DNA from: Sulfurimonas sp. SAG-AH-194-C21
Lineage (GTDB): Bacteria > Campylobacterota > Campylobacteria > Campylobacterales > Sulfurimonadaceae
Reading direction: 5' to 3'
Assembly: GCF_029215985.1 (NCBI RefSeq)
Contig: NZ_JAEMVC010000016.1
Coordinates: forward strand, 1-45,632
DNA: 45,632 bases
The notes under the pieces were generated by a model that ran no database searches, was not told where the DNA came from, and was given only the letters and a program-made list of their open reading frames with translations. Shown here piece after piece: positions 40,933 through 45,632 of this stretch; position 1 is the stretch's first letter; every line of letters starts with the position of its first letter. Made by a program: the position numbers and the translations under genes.

Positions 40933-41984
40933 ATATTAAGATTTTTATCTAAACACTCTTTACTTCTTGCTTCAAAAAGCTTCAAGATAGTAAAGAAAAA
41001 AGCAGTAATTGCAGGCCCTAAAATCATTCCCCAAAAACCAAAAGTACTAAGTCCTGCAATAATTGCAAAGAAAATTACCAACTCATTCATTTTTGTATCA
41101 CCCTCATTAAGTAAACGCTGGTTAATCTCTTTTATAATCATTGGTTTGATAAAAGTATCTGCAATTATAGAAATCACTACAATAGAATAAATAGCAATAA
41201 AAAGAGCATTTGTACTGTTTCCTACTGAGAACTCATACATCATAAATGGTAACCACATTAAGAGACCACCAACAACAGGGATTAAAGAAGCAAAACCGTA
41301 CATAATACCAAAGAGTAAACCATTGTATCCCATGTAGGAAATAGCCGCACCAAATAGGATTCCCTCAAACATTGCAGTTGTGATAATAGAGTAAAAAACT
41401 ACACTCATTACATCAGATAGCTCTCTTGCCAGAACCGTACTCTCTTCTACAGACATCTGTACTATTCTTTTTAGAAAATTAATCATTACACTTCCATTAT
41501 AGAGTGCGAAAAAGTAAAAAATTATTACAAGAAAAGCATTCTTTAAAAAACCTGCACTAAAAGCACCTATATAACCGGCAACTCCTAGCGCATTTGAAGT
41601 AAGTGATTTTATATCTAAATCATTTAAAGCATCAAGAAGATAAGGTTTTAAAAAAAGTAAATACGAAGGAGGCTGTGCTACAAATGCTCTTATACTAGAC
41701 TCAACTTGATGTAAGGTCTCCGTCGAAAGACTATTTAATTCTATCGTTAAAGTTGTTAAAAAATAACCAAAAGGAGCAAAAAACAAAACTGCCAAAAGAA
41801 GACTAGAAACTAAGGCTGATAAAAATTTATTTTTTAAATAATGTTCTAATAAACTTTGAATATTTGAAGTTGAAATCGCTAAAAGTCCAGCAATCAAAAT
41901 AACAAGTAAAAATGGAGAGTAAAGATAATACATAGCATATAAAGATACTGCAAAGAGTGCTGCTATAAAAAACTGCGGTTTCAA
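40929..41984 (-). CDS. AI-2E family (PerM/TqsA-like) membrane transporter
   Basis: The protein (351 residues from the chosen start) has about eight membrane helices and the AI-2E family region with [19 protein letters not shown] and [15 protein letters not shown], followed by [16 protein letters not shown]. The frame extends to a TTG at 42011, but a TTG at 41984 overlapping the ruvB stop, with GAGGG upstream and the common KPQ start, is more likely. Family members include autoinducer-2 exporters and cation antiporters, so the substrate is open. It is the last gene of panB-ruvB-transporter. Confidence 0.85.
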   Translation of the reverse strand: MKPQFFIAALFAVSLYAMYYLYSPFLLVILIAGLLAISTSNIQSLLEHYLKNKFLSALVSSLLLAVLFFAPFGYFLTTLTIELNSLSTETLHQVESSIRAFVAQPPSYLLFLKPYLLDALNDLDIKSLTSNALGVAGYIGAFSAGFLKNAFLVIIFYFFALYNGSVMINFLKRIVQMSVEESTVLARELSDVMSVVFYSIITTAMFEGILFGAAISYMGYNGLLFGIMYGFASLIPVVGGLLMWLPFMMYEFSVGNSTNALFIAIYSIVVISIIADTFIKPMIIKEINQRLLNEGDTKMNELVIFFAIIAGLSTFGFWGMILGPAITAFFFTILKLFEARSKECLDKNLNI

Positions 41985-43009
41985 AATATTGTTCCCTCTT
42001 CGTTTATCCAATCCATATTTAAAACATCATAAGTTGCTCGTGTTGCCCTGCGTCCTTTTGCTGTTCTCTCTAAGTAACCATTTGCGATTAAGTAAGGTTC
42101 TAGTACATCTTCAACTGTTCCCTCATCTTCACTCAGTGAAGCGGCGATTGAGCTTAGGCCCATCGCTCGTCCCTTCGCAGCTACTAAAAGATTGAGTAAA
42201 CGCAGGTCCATCTCATCAAAACCATGGGAGTTTATTCCGAGTTCATTAAGTGCATATTCTGTACGTTTTTGGTTAATATGGTTTTCATCTGCCACCTCAG
42301 CAAAGTCTCTAACACGACGAAGTAAACGCAGAGCTATACGAGGAGTACCACGGCTGCGTTTAGCTATCTCAAATGATGCTTCTTTTACTATTTCACGCTC
42401 TAACTTATTTGAAGCTTGTACAATTATTTTCGCTAGTTCATCCGAGCTGTAAAACTGCATACGAAAACTCATACCAAACCTATCTCGAAGTGGGTTTGAG
42501 AGCATTCCTGCTCGAGTTGTAGCTCCTATAAGGGTGAAACGCGGTAAGTCTATTTTAACTGTTTGTGCAGCAGGACCACTCCCTATAATAATGTCTATTC
42601 TATAATCTTCCATTGAAGAGTAAAGTATCTCTTCCACAGCAGGAGAAAGACGATGAATCTCATCTATAAAGAGAATATCACCCTCTTCTAGATTTGTAAG
42701 TATCGCTGCTAAATCACCACTTTTTTCTATCATAGGTGCTGCTGTTACTTTGATGTTAGTATTCATCTCATTTGCGATTATAAGTGCTAGTGTAGTTTTA
42801 CCAAGTCCAGGAGGGCCATAAAAAAGGACATGATCAAGTGCTTCGCCGCGTTTTTTACTCGCTTCTATAAAGACACCTAGGTTCTTTTTTATCTGTTCTT
42901 GTCCAATGTAGTCACTCCAAGCATCAGGGCGAAGAGTAACTTCTGTGCTCTCCTCTTCCATACTAAAAGTCTCAATCTCAACAAGGCGGTCATCCATAAA
43001 GTCGCTCAT
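41981..43009 (-). CDS. ruvB: Holliday junction branch migration helicase RuvB
   Basis: RuvB is the hexameric AAA+ motor that drives Holliday junction migration with RuvA. The 342-residue protein has [19 protein letters not shown], Walker [12 protein letters not shown], Walker [19 protein letters not shown], the sensor GATTRAGML with RDRFG, and the C-terminal winged-helix region ([17 protein letters not shown]). It is complete. panB lies 13 bases upstream and the AI-2E transporter start overlaps its stop. Confidence 0.98.
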   Translation of the reverse strand: MSDFMDDRLVEIETFSMEEESTEVTLRPDAWSDYIGQEQIKKNLGVFIEASKKRGEALDHVLFYGPPGLGKTTLALIIANEMNTNIKVTAAPMIEKSGDLAAILTNLEEGDILFIDEIHRLSPAVEEILYSSMEDYRIDIIIGSGPAAQTVKIDLPRFTLIGATTRAGMLSNPLRDRFGMSFRMQFYSSDELAKIIVQASNKLEREIVKEASFEIAKRSRGTPRIALRLLRRVRDFAEVADENHINQKRTEYALNELGINSHGFDEMDLRLLNLLVAAKGRAMGLSSIAASLSEDEGTVEDVLEPYLIANGYLERTAKGRRATRATYDVLNMDWINEEGTIF

Positions 43010-43022
43010 TAGTTAGTTCTCA

Positions 43023-43814
43023 TTAGTAGGTGTGTTCCTCTTTTGGAAACGCTCTCTTTTGAACTTCATCAGCGTAAGAAGCTACTGCATGACGGACTAA
43101 AGATGCACCATCTATATACTTTTTTACAAACTTTGGAGTAAATTCTTCAAAAAGTCCTAACATATCTGAGAAAACAAGAACTTGTCCATCTACATCTTTA
43201 CCAGCACCAATACCAATAACAGGAATAGACACTGATTCTGCTACACTCTTTGCAACTTCAGCTTTAACACCTTCGATAACCATACAAAACGCACCCGCTT
43301 TTTCAATCGCTTTTGCATCTTCTATGAGATTTTTAGCCTCTTGCTCCGTTTTACCTTTTACTTTATACCCACCCTCACTACGAACTGACTGAGGGAGTAA
43401 ACCAATATGACCGCATACTGCGATACCATTATCTGTTAAGTATTTTACAATTGTCGCTTTATCAGCACCACCCTCAATTTTCACACAATCAGCCTGCGTT
43501 TGCTGAAACATCTTAATCGAGTTTTCTAAAGCACTCTCTTTATTTACATAAGTACCAAAAGGCATATCTGCTACTACAAAACTATTAGGTGCTCCAGTAC
43601 AAACAGCATTTGTATGGTAGATCATCTGCTCTAAAGTTGCACTAATCGTGTCACTTTTTCCTGCAAACGACATATTAAGAGAATCTCCTACTAAAAGCAT
43701 ATCTGCATTATCAGCTAAAAGCCTTGCAAAAAGAGCATCATATGCTGTTATCATTACTAAAGGTTTAGTGCCTTTACTCTTTTTGATTGAAGATATTGTT
43801 AGTTTTTTACTCAT
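43023..43814 (-). CDS. panB: 3-methyl-2-oxobutanoate hydroxymethyltransferase PanB
   Basis: PanB transfers a hydroxymethyl group from methylene-THF to alpha-ketoisovalerate in pantothenate synthesis. The 263-residue protein has MITAYDALFARLL, LLVGDSLNMSFAG, VVADMPFGTY, VKIEGGADKA, GHIGLLPQS and PVIGIGAGKDVDGQVLVF, the complete metal and substrate-binding set. It heads the panB-ruvB-transporter operon and is divergent from the Hpt gene across 78 bases. Confidence 0.97.
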   Translation of the reverse strand: MSKKLTISSIKKSKGTKPLVMITAYDALFARLLADNADMLLVGDSLNMSFAGKSDTISATLEQMIYHTNAVCTGAPNSFVVADMPFGTYVNKESALENSIKMFQQTQADCVKIEGGADKATIVKYLTDNGIAVCGHIGLLPQSVRSEGGYKVKGKTEQEAKNLIEDAKAIEKAGAFCMVIEGVKAEVAKSVAESVSIPVIGIGAGKDVDGQVLVFSDMLGLFEEFTPKFVKKYIDGASLVRHAVASYADEVQKRAFPKEEHTY

Positions 43815-43858
43815 TTCATTACTCTTTATATATTAATTAAAGTATTTTAACTAAAAAT

Positions 43859-43867
43859 TGCTATAAT
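43859..43867 (+). promoter_or_regulatory. Extended -10 promoter for the Hpt-trpA pair
   Basis: TGCTATAAT ends 25 bases before the ATG at 43893; AGGAGA at 43879-43884 gives normal spacing only to that ATG, so the upstream in-frame TTG at 43887 is rejected. Confidence 0.65.
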
Positions 43868-43892
43868 TTGAACTATATAGGAGAATTTGTTT

Positions 43893-44294
43893 ATGGGCAT
43901 AAGAAGTGATTTAGATGCAAACTTTGATTTTGAAATTGTTGATGAGTTCTTAGACCACTATTCTATGATGGTTGAGAGCATGGAAATAATGATACTTGAT
44001 CTTGAAAAACCCAATAGTTATGAAAGAAGTGTAAATGAACTTTTTCGTGTCTTTCATAATATAAAATCTGCATCAGGTTATCTCCAAATTGTACCCATGG
44101 CAAAACTTTCCTCTTTTGTAGAAGATGAACTTGAAGCACTAAGAAAAGCCAAACCTCCCATCAGCGAAGAGACTACAGCTTGGCTCTTAGACATAAGCGA
44201 TATGTATGCAACATGGCAAGATGACTTTAAACTTGACAACACTTTGAGTAAAATCAGATACTCTTTATTAAAAATACCAGACTTGGAAAAATAG
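43893..44294 (+). CDS. Hpt-domain phosphotransfer-like protein
   Basis: The 133-residue protein is all-helical and includes ELFRVFHNIKSASGYLQI, the histidine-phosphotransfer (Hpt) signature with H55 and K58 as in HxxK(G/S)(S/A)xG. A preceding helix (about 10-40) and following SFVEDELEALRKA fit the four-helix bundle. It stands alone with no kinase or receiver attached, so it could relay phosphate in a multi-step two-component or chemotaxis system. The next gene, trpA, starts two bases after its stop. No link to tryptophan synthesis is known to me. Confidence 0.82.
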   Translation: MGIRSDLDANFDFEIVDEFLDHYSMMVESMEIMILDLEKPNSYERSVNELFRVFHNIKSASGYLQIVPMAKLSSFVEDELEALRKAKPPISEETTAWLLDISDMYATWQDDFKLDNTLSKIRYSLLKIPDLEK

Positions 44295-44295
44295 A

Positions 44296-45033
44296 TTGAA
44301 AAAACTCGTAGCATATATAACATCTGGATACCCAGAAAAATCATTTAGTATTGACTTAGCATTAGCACTTGGAGAGAGTGGCGTTGACACCCTAGAATTC
44401 GGGGTTCCCTTCTCTGATCCTGTTGCAGATGGACCACTTATTGAAAAAGCAAATCACAAGGCTTTAGAGAGTGGTTTTAAATTTAAAGACCTTTTAGAGA
44501 TTTCTGAAATTGTTGCTCCAAAAGTAGATACTTTATGGATGGGATATTTTAATAGTTTTTATCAACAAAATCTACAAGAGTTAATACCACTTGCCAAAAA
44601 GCTACAAGTCAATGGACTCATTATTCCTGATTTACCACATGAAGAAGCACTTCTTTATAAAGACCTTTTTTCAGATAACAATTTTTCAAATATCTCTTTT
44701 GTAGCACCTACAGATAGTGAAGCACGTATAAAAGAAGTTGTAAGTGCTGCACAAAAGTTCATTTATATGGTGGCTTACACCGGTATAACAGGTTCAGGAC
44801 AAGCTGAAGACTTACAACCTTTTTTAACTAGCATTAAAAAGTATTCTCAAACTCCTGTCTATGTTGGCTTTGGTGTAAATGCAAAAACTGCTAAATACAA
44901 AGTAGTCGGAGCTGATGGTGTCATTGTAGGAAGTGCTTTTATAGATATACTTTTAAAAGATTCTCTTTCTTATACACAAAAAATATCTCAATGTAGTGAA
45001 TTAGCTAAAATAATTAAAAGTGAGATAAACTAA
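44296..45033 (+). CDS. trpA: Tryptophan synthase alpha chain
   Basis: TrpA cleaves indole-3-glycerol phosphate and passes indole to TrpB. The 245-residue TIM barrel starts KKLVAYITSGYPEK and has LEFGVPFSDPVADGP with catalytic E34 and D45. GLIIPDLPHEEA, AYTGITGSG and VYVGFGVNAKTA follow. The start is a TTG, with GGA eight bases upstream inside the Hpt gene. The gene is separate from trpB and the rest of the trp pathway in this window; the short N-terminus is the Campylobacterota-type form. Confidence 0.95.
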   Translation: MKKLVAYITSGYPEKSFSIDLALALGESGVDTLEFGVPFSDPVADGPLIEKANHKALESGFKFKDLLEISEIVAPKVDTLWMGYFNSFYQQNLQELIPLAKKLQVNGLIIPDLPHEEALLYKDLFSDNNFSNISFVAPTDSEARIKEVVSAAQKFIYMVAYTGITGSGQAEDLQPFLTSIKKYSQTPVYVGFGVNAKTAKYKVVGADGVIVGSAFIDILLKDSLSYTQKISQCSELAKIIKSEIN

Positions 45034-45043
45034 GCCTCGAAGC

Positions 45044-45119
45044 TGGTCTCCCCACGAGGACTCGAACCTCGAGCTAGACCTTAGGAGGGTCCTGCTTTAT
45101 CCAGTTAAGCGATAAGGAG
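45044..45119 (-). tRNA. tRNA-Arg (CCT)
   Basis: A 76-base cloverleaf folds on the minus strand: acceptor arms CTCCTTA/TGGGGAG with two G-U pairs, D stem GCTT/AAGC, anticodon loop CTCCTAA with anticodon CCT (45083-45085), T arm CGAGG-TTCGAGT-CCTCG, encoded CCA. It reads AGG codons. Confidence 0.95.
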
Positions 45120-45154
45120 TTTATTTAAAATTATTATGATTATTTTTGATTGAT

Positions 45155-45231
<77 letters not shown>

Positions 45232-45284
45232 ACATTTTGTAGATTAATTCATAATTAAATATGAAGTAATTTTGAAGTTTAGTA

Positions 45285-45361
45285 TGGTGCGCCCTACACG
45301 ATTCGAACGTGTGACCGCTGGTACCGCAAACCAGTACTCTATCCAGCTGAGCTAAGAGCGC
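45285..45361 (-). tRNA. tRNA-Arg (GCG)
   Basis: A 77-base minus-strand cloverleaf: acceptor GCGCTCT/AGGGCGC, D stem GCTC/GAGT, anticodon stem CTGGT/ACCAG, loop TTGCGGT with anticodon GCG (45325-45327), T stem ACACG/CGTGT, CCA encoded. The usual bacterial Arg anticodon for this box is ACG. Confidence 0.93.
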
Positions 45362-45389
45362 ACACCATCTCTTGTTTTAAGAGGTTGAA

Positions 45390-45395
45390 ATTATA
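45390..45395 (-). promoter_or_regulatory. Candidate -10 for the three-tRNA cluster
   Basis: A minus-strand TATAAT lies 28 bases before the tRNA-Arg(GCG) 5' end, which suits a short leader. A weak CTCTT/AAGAG hairpin (45369-45383) lies in between. Confidence 0.5.
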
Positions 45396-45423
45396 GCCTT
45401 ATAAACTTATAGTATCCTAAATG

Positions 45424-45632
45424 TTATACATCTAATTTATCTAAGATACTTTTTATATCTTTATTTTGTATATAAAGTTCATAAGTTTTTCGGACATAGG
45501 CTTCCATAACTGATTTTAATTCGTTATTTCCCTCTATATTAAAATCATTTTCCATCTGTATTTCTAAGAATTCAGCAAATTCATCATCAACATCGACATC
45601 AAAACGACGACTACCAATATAAAGCCCTATTT
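45424..45632 (-). CDS. Small conserved-looking protein, 5' end outside the window
   Basis: The minus-strand frame is open from the window edge to a TAA at 45424-45426. Visible residues read IGLYIGSRRFDVDVDDEFAE, then FLEIQMENDFNIEGNNELKS and VMEAYVRKTYELY, ending near ILDKLDV. The two edge bases AA fit a start such as ATG AAA just beyond the window, so the protein is probably about 70 residues. It is acidic and helical with no recognised family. Confidence 0.6.
   Translation of the reverse strand, partial: IGLYIGSRRFDVDVDDEFAEFLEIQMENDFNIEGNNELKSVMEAYVRKTYELYIQNKDIKSILDKLDV

Overview
The window reads as a chromosomal segment of a Campylobacterota (epsilonproteobacterial) genome, most likely a free-living Sulfurimonas-type organism. 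The DNA is AT-rich and genes are tightly packed, often with start/stop overlaps and several TTG starts. Many local gene orders are typical of this phylum: rppH-lysC-hobA-holB-folP (as around HP1228-HP1232 of Helicobacter pylori), cheY-prmA-ftsH plus a PSD-like gene, panB-ruvB-AI-2E transporter, rpsF-ssb-rpsR, and waaC followed by a lipid A acyltransferase. HobA, a DnaA partner known only from this phylum, is the strongest taxonomic marker. Promoters are mostly an extended -10 box (TGnTATAAT type) without a clear -35, also as expected for this group. The taxonomic call is an inference from gene content.

Layout. 1-4.1 kb: the 3' part of a NERD-like/P-loop ATPase gene, msrB, a lipoprotein cyclophilin and a PiT phosphate permease, all on +. 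4.1-8.1 kb: a minus-strand operon rppH-lysC-hobA-holB-folP, linking mRNA 5'-end processing, aspartate-family amino acids, replication initiation, clamp loading and folate. 8.2-12.1 kb: a DUF2628 membrane protein, hemW, tatB-tatC and queA. 12.1-13.9 kb: dprA and a divergent polysaccharide deacetylase on minus. 14.0-15.5 kb: rpsF-ssb-rpsR with a structured leader and a good terminator. 15.7-20.1 kb: an envelope/secreted block with a CAP-domain protein, a small lipoprotein and a propeller-like OmpA-family protein. 20.2-21.6 kb: a heme-less cytochrome-like exported protein, a small unknown and serB. 21.7-25.9 kb: a degenerate GGDEF + PilZ protein, metF, a dense palindrome cluster and serS.

25.9-28.4 kb is a toxin-antitoxin island. 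It has two apparently intact modules (DinJ/YafQ and Phd/RelE), two antitoxin-like genes whose partner toxins are broken, and a frameshifted second copy of the yafQ 3' end. The serS terminator-like hairpin has a diverged copy 1.3 kb away inside this island. Two small genes follow, one encoding a cysteine-rich protein.

29.1-45.6 kb returns to core functions: a large membrane-anchored TPR protein, the cheY-prmA-ftsH-PSD-like operon, hisA and hisH with a PDC-sensor membrane protein and a membrane-anchored coiled-coil protein, a Tat-exported phosphoesterase, waaC and waaM, the panB-ruvB-AI-2E operon, an Hpt-domain gene coupled to trpA, three tRNA genes (Arg-GCG, initiator Met, Arg-CCT) and the 3' end of a small conserved gene.

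I do not see a CRISPR array, a complete insertion sequence, a prophage or an rRNA gene. The most unusual signals are the eroding TA island with duplicated pieces, the PSD-like protein without the pyruvoyl-forming Gly-Ser, the degenerate GGDEF-PilZ protein, the cytochrome-like protein lacking CxxCH, and two genes (hemW, waaC) whose -10 box sits so close to the ATG that leaderless transcripts are plausible.
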